A DNA stretch of 9,033 bases from GCA-2687515 sp046582475. Lineage in GTDB: Bacteria; Pseudomonadota; Alphaproteobacteria; Rhodospirillales; UBA2165. Numbering within the stretch: the stretch's first letter is position 1; every line of letters begins with the position of its first letter. Shown here piece by piece: positions 1 to 6,095 of this stretch. The stretch spans positions 1 to 9,033 of the forward strand of contig JAYGEH010000440.1 of NCBI GenBank assembly GCA_046582475.1, in the 5' to 3' direction. The notes below the pieces were generated by a model. It was not told where the DNA came from, searched no databases, and was given only the letters and a program-made list of their open reading frames with translations. A program made the translations under genes and the position numbers.

Positions 1-788
1 TTGGGCATGAACGTCGCCGTTTTACCGTAGGAATGGGCAACGTTGTGGACAACATATTTGTAGATCTGCACCGCGTCGGCGGTTTTGAGCAGTGTCGAAA
101 ACTCCATACCCAGTTCGTTTTGACTCGGCGCCACTGCGTGATGGTGCTTTTCGGTGCTGACACCCATTTCTGCCATCACAGTGATCATTTCGGCGCGCAG
201 ATCGGCATGTGAGTCAACGGGCGGTACCGGGAAATAGCCGCCTTTGGCCGGCGGCCGATGGCCAATGTTTCCGCCTTCGTAGTTGCGCCCGGTGTTGTAG
301 GGACCTTCTTCCTCGTCGATCGAATAGAAGGTGTTGCTCATCGAAACGTCGTAGCGGACATCGTCGAACACGAAAAACTCGGGCTCGGGTCCGAAAAACG
401 CGGTGTCGCCGATGCCGGTGCCTTTCAGATGGGCCTCGGCGCGCTTGGCGGTGGAGCGCGGATCGCGGGAATATTGCTCGCCGGTGACCGGGTCGTGCAC
501 GTCGCAAATCAGGATCAGGGTCGGCTGCTGGGTGAACGGGTCCATCACCGCCGTCACCGGATCGGGGATCATGGTCATGTCCGACTCGTTGATCGCCCGC
601 CAGCCGGCGATCGAAGAGCCGTCGAAGAAGATGCCGTCCGTATAGGCGTCATCGTCGATGGTTTCGGGCACCTGGGTCAGATGCTGCCACTTGCCGCGCG
701 GGTCGGTAAAGCGCAGGTCCACGTGCCGCACGTCGTTTTCGGCAATGGCCTTGGCCACGTCCTCGGGTGTTTTGCAGTTCAACGACAT
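1..788 (-). CDS. glnA: Glutamine synthetase type I, N-terminal 262 codons (3' end outside window)
   Basis: Cytoplasmic enzyme joining ammonia to glutamate with ATP; it is the target of PII/GlnE control. The visible protein starts MSLNCKTPEDVAKAI and contains the GS N-terminal beta-grasp motif FFDGSSIAGW (about residues 54-63), the metal-site motif FFGPEPEF (Glu135, Glu137), HHH-A-VAPSQNE (residues 215-225) and KTATFMP at the window edge, where the family continues into its active-site core. About 200 residues are missing compared with the usual length near 470. ATG at 788 is preceded by AAGGGAG at a good distance. It lies 122 nt downstream of glnB in the same direction, the standard glnBA order. 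Odd points: the glutamate expected after HHH (Glu212 of the enteric enzyme, an n1 metal ligand) is Ala218, and third-position GC falls from roughly 86% in the first 80 codons to about 64% in the last 76 visible. Identity as GlnA is certain; full activity is not. Confidence 0.96.
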   Translation of the reverse strand, partial: MSLNCKTPEDVAKAIAENDVRHVDLRFTDPRGKWQHLTQVPETIDDDAYTDGIFFDGSSIAGWRAINESDMTMIPDPVTAVMDPFTQQPTLILICDVHDPVTGEQYSRDPRSTAKRAEAHLKGTGIGDTAFFGPEPEFFVFDDVRYDVSMSNTFYSIDEEEGPYNTGRNYEGGNIGHRPPAKGGYFPVPPVDSHADLRAEMITVMAEMGVSTEKHHHAVAPSQNELGMEFSTLLKTADAVQIYKYVVHNVAHSYGKTATFMP

Positions 789-857
789 AATGGTCTCCCT
801 TTGGTTCTGAATCTGCTTGAATTCTGGCTGCTGAATGGCTGGATTGCGGTTGGCGGT

Positions 858-886
858 ATTTAAGGGTTGAATTCCGGCCTCTGCAA
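858..886 (-). promoter_or_regulatory. Possible sigma-70-type promoter for glnA in the glnB-glnA gap
   Basis: On the minus strand, TTGCAG (881-886) and TTAAAT (858-863) are separated by exactly 17 nt and would start a transcript about 60 nt before the glnA ATG. Both hexamers are only partial matches to TTGACA/TATAAT (3/6 and 4/6). Separate glnA transcription is known in several alphaproteobacteria with glnBA, which makes it plausible, but this match alone is weak. No GG-N10-GC sigma-54 signature was found in the gap. Confidence 0.25.
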
Positions 887-910
887 GTCTGGAAACATGG
901 GCAAGGCCGC

Positions 911-1249
911 CTAGATTGCCTCGACGCCCTTTTCGCCGGTGCGGATGCGGATCGCCTCGTCGATGGTTGAGATGAAAATCTTGCCGTCGCCGATGCGCCC
1001 GGTATAGGCGGCTTTCTGGATCGCCTCGACGGCGGCGTCGAGCAGGGAATCGTCGATCACCAGCTCGATCTTCACCTTGGGCAGGAAATCGACCACATAT
1101 TCGGCGCCCCGGTAAAGCTCGGTATGCCCCTTCTGGCGGCCGAACCCCTTGGCTTCCAGAACCGTGATACCCTGCAGCCCCACATCCTGCAGCGCTTCTT
1201 TGATTTCATCGAGCTTGAACGGCTTGATGATGGCTTCGATCTTTTTCAT
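911..1249 (-). CDS. glnB: Nitrogen regulatory protein PII (GlnB)
   Basis: Small trimeric signal protein that binds ATP/ADP and 2-oxoglutarate and, through uridylylation, controls glutamine synthetase adenylylation and NtrB/NtrC. The 112-residue product begins MKKIEAIIKPFKLDEIKEAL and is full length for the family. The T-loop is intact: KGFGRQKGHTELYRGAEYVVDF contains Tyr51, the residue uridylylated by GlnD. The C-terminal signature TGRIGDGKIF (about residues 83-92) and RIRTGEKG near the end are also present. ATG at 1249 is chosen because PII proteins start MKKIEAI and GAGAG lies 8 nt upstream; an in-frame ATG at 1375 would add 42 residues unlike any PII and would overlap the sigma-54 promoter. 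It lies upstream of glnA in the same direction and is probably co-transcribed from that promoter. Confidence 0.98.
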   Translation of the reverse strand: MKKIEAIIKPFKLDEIKEALQDVGLQGITVLEAKGFGRQKGHTELYRGAEYVVDFLPKVKIELVIDDSLLDAAVEAIQKAAYTGRIGDGKIFISTIDEAIRIRTGEKGVEAI

Positions 1250-1358
1250 GGCATGAACTCTCGTTGTATTCTCTGGCCGTATTTTCCCCGGCGTCCATAG
1301 AGCATGTTCCCAGGCCCGCGCCAAGGCGATTCGCTGGCGTTTGTCTAACAACACCCAT

Positions 1359-1375
1359 CGCACATCCCGTGCCAA
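1359..1375 (-). promoter_or_regulatory. Sigma-54 (RpoN) promoter for glnB-glnA
   Basis: The minus strand reads TTGGCACGGGATGTGCG. This gives TGGCAC at the -24 element and GTGC at the -12 element, with the invariant GG (1373-1372) and GC (1361-1360) separated by exactly 10 nt. Consensus is TGGCAC-N5-TTGC; only the -12 TT is degraded to GT. The predicted start near 1348 gives a leader of about 100 nt before glnB. glnB/glnA promoters of this class are well established in proteobacteria, so motif and context agree. Confidence 0.75.
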
Positions 1376-1455
1376 CCGGGGCAGCTATATAAGTGTTTGT
1401 TTACAGGGAGTTATGGGGCATATTTCACCACGCCGCGGGCCGTTGAATTTGATTC

Positions 1456-1491
1456 TGCCGATATATTGTGCAGATGCCCATTAATGGGGCT
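1456..1491. promoter_or_regulatory. Two adjacent NtrC-like dyads upstream of the sigma-54 promoter
   Basis: Two 17-bp elements resemble the NtrC site TGCACCA-N3-TGGTGCA. The first, 1456-1472, is TGCCGATATATTGTGCA, with a 6/7 right half and a weak left half. The second, 1475-1491, is TGCCCATTAATGGGGCT and contains the perfect 12-bp palindrome CCCATTAATGGG (1477-1488). Each matches 9 of 14 fixed positions. Their centres are 19 bp apart, about two helical turns, and lie roughly 116 and 135 bp upstream of the predicted glnB start, the distance range of classic NtrC enhancers. They could instead be an operator for the divergent plus-strand unit. Confidence 0.42.
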
Positions 1492-1515
1492 GAATTGGGC
1501 GCCGGTATTCGGGAA

Positions 1516-1544
1516 TTGCCCGCCGCCGCGCCAGGCGTTTAAAT
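1516..1544 (+). promoter_or_regulatory. Possible promoter of the four-gene plus-strand unit
   Basis: TTGCCC (1516-1521) and TTAAAT (1539-1544) are separated by 17 nt, and transcription would begin about 28 nt before the ATG at 1579. Hexamer matches are partial (3/6 and 4/6). It is the only well-spaced pair I found close upstream of the first gene. The rest of the 329-nt divergent gap holds the glnB sigma-54 promoter and NtrC-like dyads. Confidence 0.3.
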
Positions 1545-1578
1545 AGCCTCCCGCCAGCAAACGAGATCGGAGCCAATC

Positions 1579-2445
1579 ATGGATATCTACGACCGCATTC
1601 CCTATTCGGCCATCGTCGACCGCGAGCCCCTGACGCTCCCCGATGGCGGCCGGGTGATCGTCTGGCCGGTGGTCAACCTGGAAGAATGGATCCCCACCGA
1701 GCCCTTGCCGCGGCGCATCCTGACGCCCCCCGGCGAGGGCCAGCACGTGCCCGACATCCCCAACTGGTGCTGGTACGAATACGGCATGCGCGTCGGCGTC
1801 TGGCGGCTGATGGAGGTGTTGGCCGAGTTCGGCGTCACCCCGACGGTCTCCATGAACGCCACCGTGGTCGACCGCTATCCGCGCGTTTCCGAGGCGGCGC
1901 TGGAAGCGGGTTGGGAATTCATGGGCCACTCCTATGTGCAAAAACCCATGTTCGATCTTGACGACGAGCGCGGCGACGTGATCCGCACCTCGGAACATCT
2001 GGCGGCGTTCTGCGGCTACAAACCGCGCGGCTGGATGGGCCCGGGCCTCACCCAGACCGAAAAAACGCCGGAATATCTGGTCGAGGCCGGTTTCGAATAC
2101 ACCGCCGACTGGATCCTCGACGACCAGCCTTGCCAGATCAACACCGACTTGGGCCCCCTCTATTCGATCCCCTACACCACCGAGTTGAACGATATCCCGA
2201 TCATGCTGTCCCAGTCCCACGTCTCTTCGGTGCTCTATGACCGGTGCATGGATTATGTGGACGCCATCTACGGCGAAGGCGCCGACAACGTGCGCGTCAT
2301 GTCCATCGCGGTGCACCCCTACATCCACGGCGTGCCGCACCGGATCAAATATTTCCGCAAGATATTCGAGGAATTGTCGAGCCGGCCGGGGGTCGTGTTC
2401 ATGACCGGCGCCGAGATTCTGGACTGGTACCTGGGCCAGCAATGA
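1579..2445 (+). CDS. PuuE-like polysaccharide deacetylase-family (NodB/CE4 fold) hydrolase
   Basis: A 288-residue cytoplasmic-type protein with no signal peptide. It resembles the PuuE allantoinase / HpPgdA-like branch of the NodB superfamily rather than secreted chitin or peptidoglycan deacetylases. Visible marks: VVNLEEW (31-37), where NxEE replaces the metal-binding Asp-Asp of classical CE4 enzymes; EFMGHSYVQ (113-121), keeping His117 but lacking the second His of an HxxxH pair; KPRGWMGPGL (148-157); DWILDDQP (177-184); and VHPYIHGVPHRIKYF (245-259) with His246. The family hydrolyses C-N bonds of cyclic amides or N-acetyl sugars; the substrate here is unknown, and an amide or imide such as a ureide is an inference. 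ATG 1579 has GGAG 6 nt upstream. It is first in a four-gene unit and its stop overlaps the next start as ATGA. Confidence 0.85.
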   Translation: MDIYDRIPYSAIVDREPLTLPDGGRVIVWPVVNLEEWIPTEPLPRRILTPPGEGQHVPDIPNWCWYEYGMRVGVWRLMEVLAEFGVTPTVSMNATVVDRYPRVSEAALEAGWEFMGHSYVQKPMFDLDDERGDVIRTSEHLAAFCGYKPRGWMGPGLTQTEKTPEYLVEAGFEYTADWILDDQPCQINTDLGPLYSIPYTTELNDIPIMLSQSHVSSVLYDRCMDYVDAIYGEGADNVRVMSIAVHPYIHGVPHRIKYFRKIFEELSSRPGVVFMTGAEILDWYLGQQ

Positions 2446-3182
2446 CCGGCCTGGTGCGCCCGAAAGCCATCATATTCGATCTGGACGGCACCCTGATCGA
2501 TGCCTATGGGCGGCGCCTGGAAGCCTGGACCAGGCTGATCGCCAGCCACCAAGGCAGCCTAGGGAACCATTCGGCGGCGGGCCTCACGGTTGCCATATTG
2601 GAAATCATTGATGAAACCTGGGACGATCCGGCCAAAAGGGTCGCCTGGGCGGCGGATTTGCGGGATGCCCGGCGGCGTATCGTCGCCGGCGCCTTTGCCC
2701 GCATCGGGCTTGCGGACGCCGCCCTGGCGACGCGCATCGCCGATCAATTCAGCGATCAGCGCGAACAAGGCACCCGGTTGCAGGACGGCGCCCTGGAAAC
2801 CCTGACCGCATTGGCCGCGGCTGGTATCGGCCTGGCATTGCTGACCAATGGCGCGGCTGCGACGCAACGGGAAAAGATCCAGCGCTTCGAATTGGCCGAT
2901 TATTTCAGCCATATTTTGGTTGAGGAGGAAATCGGCGTGGGCAAGCCGGCGGTGGAAGCGTTCGAGCGCGCCCTCGCCGCCCTCGGCGCTTCGGCGGACC
3001 AAACTTGGATGATCGGCGACGATTTGAAATGGGACATCGCCGGCGCCGCGGCGCTCGGCATTCACGCCGTCTGGTACAATCCCCATGGCGACGCGCTGCC
3101 CGCCGGCGCGCCGGCCCAGCCCGACTGGGAAATCCGCGAATTGGCCGAGCTTATTGACCTCGCCGGCCCTGCCCGGCGATAG
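2442..3182 (+). CDS. HAD-superfamily hydrolase (subfamily IA, phosphatase-like)
   Basis: A 246-residue haloacid-dehalogenase-fold enzyme, most likely a small-molecule phosphatase. All four HAD motifs are intact: motif I FDLDGTLID (nucleophile Asp13, acid/base Asp15), motif II LLTNG (Thr135), motif III GVGKPAVEAF (Lys168) and motif IV MIGDDLKWDIAGA (Asp193/Asp194). Residues 20-115 between motifs I and II fit a helical C1 cap, typical of the Gph/YjjG/REG-2 type. The substrate cannot be read from sequence. ATG 2442 overlaps the preceding stop as ATGA and places FDLDGT at the usual distance from the N terminus; the frame stays open upstream, but that stretch overlaps the hydrolase gene and resembles no HAD protein. 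Translational coupling to the hydrolase is likely. The next gene starts 7 nt after its stop. Confidence 0.9.
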   Translation: MTGLVRPKAIIFDLDGTLIDAYGRRLEAWTRLIASHQGSLGNHSAAGLTVAILEIIDETWDDPAKRVAWAADLRDARRRIVAGAFARIGLADAALATRIADQFSDQREQGTRLQDGALETLTALAAAGIGLALLTNGAAATQREKIQRFELADYFSHILVEEEIGVGKPAVEAFERALAALGASADQTWMIGDDLKWDIAGAAALGIHAVWYNPHGDALPAGAPAQPDWEIRELAELIDLAGPARR

Positions 3183-3189
3183 TCGGGCC

Positions 3190-4374
3190 ATGAAAACCTA
3201 CAATTCGATCCTGTCCGAATACGGCACCACCATCTTCACGGTGATGTCGGCGCTGGCCGCCGAGCATGGCGCCATCAATCTGGGCCAGGGCTTTCCCGAC
3301 CGGGACGGGCCCGAGGACATCCGCCGCGTCGCCGCCGAGCAATCCATCGACGGCCCCAACCAATATCCGCCGATGATGGGCATCCCGGCCCTGCGCCAGG
3401 CGGTGGCCGCCCACAACAAGCGGTTCTATGATCTGGACGTGGACTGGCGATCCCAAGTGATGGTCACGTCGGGCGCCACCGAGGCCCTGGCGGCCTGCCT
3501 GTTCGGCCTGATCGAGCCCGGCGACGAGGCAGTCCTGATCGAGCCCACCTATGATTGCTACCTGCCCATATTGCGGCGCGCCGGCGGCACCCCGAAACTG
3601 GTGCGCGTGGCGCCGCCCGATTGGAAGCTGCCCCTGGACGATCTGGCGGCGGCGTTTTCTCATAAGACCAAGCTGATCCTTTTGAACTCGCCCATGAACC
3701 CGGCCTCCAAGGTGTTCAGCGCCGACGAGCTGGCCTTTATCGCCGGGCTACTCGAAAAACACGACGCCTACGCCATTTGCGACGAAGTGTATGAGCACAT
3801 GGTCTATGACGGGCGCCGCCACATCCCGCTGATGACCTTGCCGGGCATGTCCGAGCGCTGTTTGCGCATCGGTTCGGCGGGCAAGACCTTTTCCATGACC
3901 GGCTGGAAGGTGGGCTATACCACCGGCCCGGAGCTGCTGATCGGGGCGGCGGCCAAGGCGCACCAGTTCCTGACCTTCACCACGGCGCCCAACCTGCAGG
4001 CCGCCGTCGCCTATGGGCTGGGAAAAGACGACGCCTATTTCGATGCCCTCGGCGCCGAGATGGAGGCCAAGCGCGACCGATTGGCGGACGGATTGGCGGC
4101 GATCGGCTTCGATATCATGCCGTCCGAAGGCACCTATTTCCTGACCGCTGATTTCCAGGCCATCGCAAACCGCAGCGGCTTCAACGGCGACGACGCGGCG
4201 TTTTGCAAGCACATCACCACCGAGGCCGGCGTCGCCGCGGTGCCGTTCTCGGCCTTCTACCAGGGCGGCGCGGAGTCCGGGGTCAACCATTTCATCCGCT
4301 TCTGCTATTGCAAAGAGGACGCGCTGCTGGACGCGGCGGTGGCGAAGCTGAGCGAATTCTTTGGTACAATATGA
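3190..4374 (+). CDS. PLP-dependent class I/II aminotransferase (KAT/methionine-aminotransferase-like)
   Basis: A 394-residue fold-type I aminotransferase of the group that includes kynurenine/glutamine-transaminase K and YbdL-type methionine aminotransferases. Marks: AINLGQGFPD (28-37), the N-terminal substrate-loop motif; YPPMMGIPALRQA (59-71); VTSGATEAL (92-100), phosphate cup; NSPMNPASK (166-174) with Asn170; CDEVYEH (197-203) with Asp198 and Tyr201 facing the PLP ring; GSAGKTFSMTGWKVGY (228-243) with Schiff-base Lys232; and HFIRFCYCK (367-375) with Arg370 for the substrate carboxylate. Length is normal and nothing is missing. ATG 3190 is 7 nt after the HAD stop with no clear Shine-Dalgarno, so coupling is likely; upstream in-frame starts would overlap the HAD gene. 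Preferred amino acid is unknown; the relatives often use methionine, glutamine or aromatic amino acids. Confidence 0.93.
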   Translation: MKTYNSILSEYGTTIFTVMSALAAEHGAINLGQGFPDRDGPEDIRRVAAEQSIDGPNQYPPMMGIPALRQAVAAHNKRFYDLDVDWRSQVMVTSGATEALAACLFGLIEPGDEAVLIEPTYDCYLPILRRAGGTPKLVRVAPPDWKLPLDDLAAAFSHKTKLILLNSPMNPASKVFSADELAFIAGLLEKHDAYAICDEVYEHMVYDGRRHIPLMTLPGMSERCLRIGSAGKTFSMTGWKVGYTTGPELLIGAAAKAHQFLTFTTAPNLQAAVAYGLGKDDAYFDALGAEMEAKRDRLADGLAAIGFDIMPSEGTYFLTADFQAIANRSGFNGDDAAFCKHITTEAGVAAVPFSAFYQGGAESGVNHFIRFCYCKEDALLDAAVAKLSEFFGTI

Positions 4375-5174
4375 GCAAGACCGCCTACGACACCATCGGC
4401 AAAGACTATAACCAAAACCGGCGCGCCGACGGGCGGCTGGTGGACCGAATCGCCGGGCCGCTGGATTTGCCGGTCGGCGCGGTGATCGCCGACATCGGCG
4501 CCGGCACCGGCAATTACGCAGCGGCCCTGGCGGACCGGGGCTACCGGGTCATGGCGGTGGAGCCGTCGGCGGCAATGCGGGCCCAGGCGGCGCCCCATGA
4601 CAATGTTACCTGGATATCGGGTTCGGCGGAAGCGGTGCCGTTGCCCGATGCCTCGGTAGACGGCGTGGTTGTTATTCTGGCAATCCATCATTTTACCTCG
4701 GTCGGCGATGCGGCGCGGGAGTTGATGCGCATTTGCGCAGGAGGCCCTATCGTCGTCTTCACCACCGATCCCAGGCTGGCCGAGCCGGAATGGTTCGCCG
4801 ATTACTTTCCGGAAATCCAGGAATGGGATTTCGGCAAATTTCCGCCCATCGCCGAGTTCGCCGGCGCGCTGGCCGAAACCCTTGGCCGCCCGGCCACGGT
4901 CCACCCCTTCCCCCTGCCCCACGATTTCACCGACCGGAATATGCGTACGGGCTGGAACCGGCCCGAGGGTTATCTGGACGAGCAGGTGCGTCGCAACACA
5001 TCGGGTTTCGCCCTCGCCGATGCGGAGACCGTCAAAACTCGGATTGCCACGCTCAAGCGGGATTTGCGCTCCGGCGCCTGGGACCGGAAATACGGACATC
5101 TCCGAACCCAGCCGGAATTTGACGCCGGCTTCCGGTTGGTCAAGTTCAGCGGGCCTGGGGAGGGCGGCTTATAA
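4371..5174 (+). CDS. Class I SAM-dependent methyltransferase
   Basis: A 267-residue Rossmann-fold methyltransferase of the UbiE/small-molecule type. The N terminus has the common YDTIGKDYNQNRRAD pattern. Motif I is VIADIGAGTGNYA (38-50), the acidic residue ending strand 2 is Glu64 in AVEPSAAMR, then GSAEAVPLPDASVDGVVV (84-101) covers the adenine-binding and post-II region, followed by AIHHF (104-108). The acceptor substrate is not recognisable. ATG 4371 overlaps the aminotransferase stop (ATGA), which fixes the start and suggests coupling. It is the last gene of the unit. The final Leu codon and TAA stop (5169-5174) are the first six bases of an 18-bp inverted repeat, so the C terminus may have been set by arrival of that repeat. 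Confidence 0.9.
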   Translation: MSKTAYDTIGKDYNQNRRADGRLVDRIAGPLDLPVGAVIADIGAGTGNYAAALADRGYRVMAVEPSAAMRAQAAPHDNVTWISGSAEAVPLPDASVDGVVVILAIHHFTSVGDAARELMRICAGGPIVVFTTDPRLAEPEWFADYFPEIQEWDFGKFPPIAEFAGALAETLGRPATVHPFPLPHDFTDRNMRTGWNRPEGYLDEQVRRNTSGFALADAETVKTRIATLKRDLRSGAWDRKYGHLRTQPEFDAGFRLVKFSGPGEGGL

Positions 5175-5235
5175 ACCCGCCCCTACGGATAATGGCGGCC
5201 GTTGGTCCATTCGTTGGGTAGGGGCGGGTTTATAA
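5169..5235. repeat. Perfect 18-bp inverted repeat between convergent genes (REP/MITE-like, possible bidirectional terminator)
   Basis: Left arm TTATAAACCCGCCCCTAC (5169-5186) is the exact reverse complement of GTAGGGGCGGGTTTATAA (5218-5235), with a 31-nt loop. The right arm also folds locally (CGGGTT-TAT-AACCCG, 5225-5239), and the left arm can pair with coding sequence just upstream (GGGCGG 5162-5167 with CCGCCC 5177-5182). It lies between the convergent methyltransferase and SDR stop codons and contains the former. No U-tract follows, so a classical intrinsic terminator is unlikely, though the hairpin could block or stabilise both transcripts. The two inverted units suggest a small dispersed repeat; copy number cannot be judged here. 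Confidence 0.85.
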
Positions 5236-5262
5236 CCCGGCCTCCAGCGCCCACCTAACCCC

Positions 5263-6087
5263 CTAACCGTTCCACCCGATGGGCGCGCCGGCGCTTTCGA
5301 TGGCCTCTTCCAATGGCGCCGCCGGGTCCCAGTCGTTGCCGATGAAACGGCGCCCGCTGACGCCCGCCGACAAATCCGAGACCAGCCAGATAACCGGCGC
5401 GGCCATCACCTTGGGCTGAACCAGCGTCGCCCGGTCGAGGCCGGGGCGGTCGGGCACCATGGGCGTGTCGGCGGCGCCGCCGGGAACCAGGATGTTGACG
5501 GTGATGCCGCTGTCCCCGTCTTCTTCCGACAATTCCATGGCCAGGCCCGCCATGTAGGCCTCGCTGGCCGCCTTGGCGCCGCCATAGGCGGTCATGTTAC
5601 CCCGGGTCATGGTGGTCAGGCTGGTGGTGACGGTTAGGATGCGCCCGAAGCATTGTTCGCGCATGGTGGGCAGCACCGCCGCCGCCAGGCGCAAGGGCGC
5701 GATGGAGTGGACGGCGAAGAAGTTTTGCAGATGCTCCGGCTCGGGCTCCCAGGGCGGGATCGGATTGACGGCGTGATCTTCGCGGATGCTGTCCTGGCCG
5801 ATGCCGGCATTGTTGATCAGGGCATCGATGCGCCCGAACGCATCCAGGCAGCCGGCGGCGATGGCCGCGCGGCCATCCTCCGTACCGACATCGGCAACGC
5901 AGGCCGTGAGACGCGCCCGCTGGTTAGCATCCGCCGCAGCCATGGTTGCGTCGATGGCGGTTTCGCGCCTGTCGGCAACCAGCACGTTGGCCCCGGCGCC
6001 GGCCAGCGCCAGGGCCATGACACGGCCGAGCCCGGAGCCGCTGCCCGTAACGATTGCCGCCTTGCCGTCCAGAGATATGTCGGCCAT
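5263..6087 (-). CDS. Short-chain dehydrogenase/reductase (SDR) family oxidoreductase
   Basis: A 274-residue classical-type SDR. The nucleotide-binding motif is VTGSGSGLG (13-21); Asp39 at the end of strand 2 (VADRR) favours NAD(H); ADV at 65-67 and NNAG at 92-95 are standard; the active-site Tyr168 and Lys172 form YGGAK. The residues usually completing the tetrad are atypical: the Asn of the VN-x-x-G helix is His127 (AVHSIAPLRL), and the catalytic Ser position falls on Thr155 or Ser156. An insertion around residues 99-118 (DSIREDHAVNPIPPWEPEPE) and the tail with NDWDP and GAPIGW mark a less-studied subgroup. Substrate unknown. It starts 8 nt after the decarboxylase-like gene, with AGGGG overlapping that gene's stop, so the two are almost certainly co-transcribed. 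Confidence 0.9.
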   Translation of the reverse strand: MADISLDGKAAIVTGSGSGLGRVMALALAGAGANVLVADRRETAIDATMAAADANQRARLTACVADVGTEDGRAAIAAGCLDAFGRIDALINNAGIGQDSIREDHAVNPIPPWEPEPEHLQNFFAVHSIAPLRLAAAVLPTMREQCFGRILTVTTSLTTMTRGNMTAYGGAKAASEAYMAGLAMELSEEDGDSGITVNILVPGGAADTPMVPDRPGLDRATLVQPKVMAAPVIWLVSDLSAGVSGRRFIGNDWDPAAPLEEAIESAGAPIGWNG

Positions 6088-6095
6088 GGCGGCCC

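Noticed and set aside
258..863. Plus-strand open frame of 201 codons opposite glnA
   Set aside because: Antisense to conserved GlnA sequence and continues into the intergenic leader; no recognisable domain.
1250..1375. N-terminal extension of GlnB from ATG 1375
   Set aside because: It would run through the sigma-54 promoter, and PII proteins begin MKKIEAI.
1381..1392. TATATAA as a sigma-70 -10 box for glnB
   Set aside because: No acceptable -35 hexamer at 16-18 nt on the minus strand; the adjacent sigma-54 site explains the promoter better.
1411..2442. Minus-strand open frame of 343 codons opposite the PuuE-like gene
   Set aside because: It is exactly antisense to a gene with clear family motifs, is rich in His/Arg/Gly/Val as expected of a shadow in GC-rich DNA, and overlaps the divergent regulatory region.
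4305..5099. Minus-strand open frame of 264 codons opposite the methyltransferase
   Set aside because: Complement of a gene with an intact SAM motif; low-complexity composition typical of antisense frames.
5169..5235. Classical rho-independent terminator
   Set aside because: The stem is strong, but the 31-nt loop is long and neither strand has a T-run after the hairpin.
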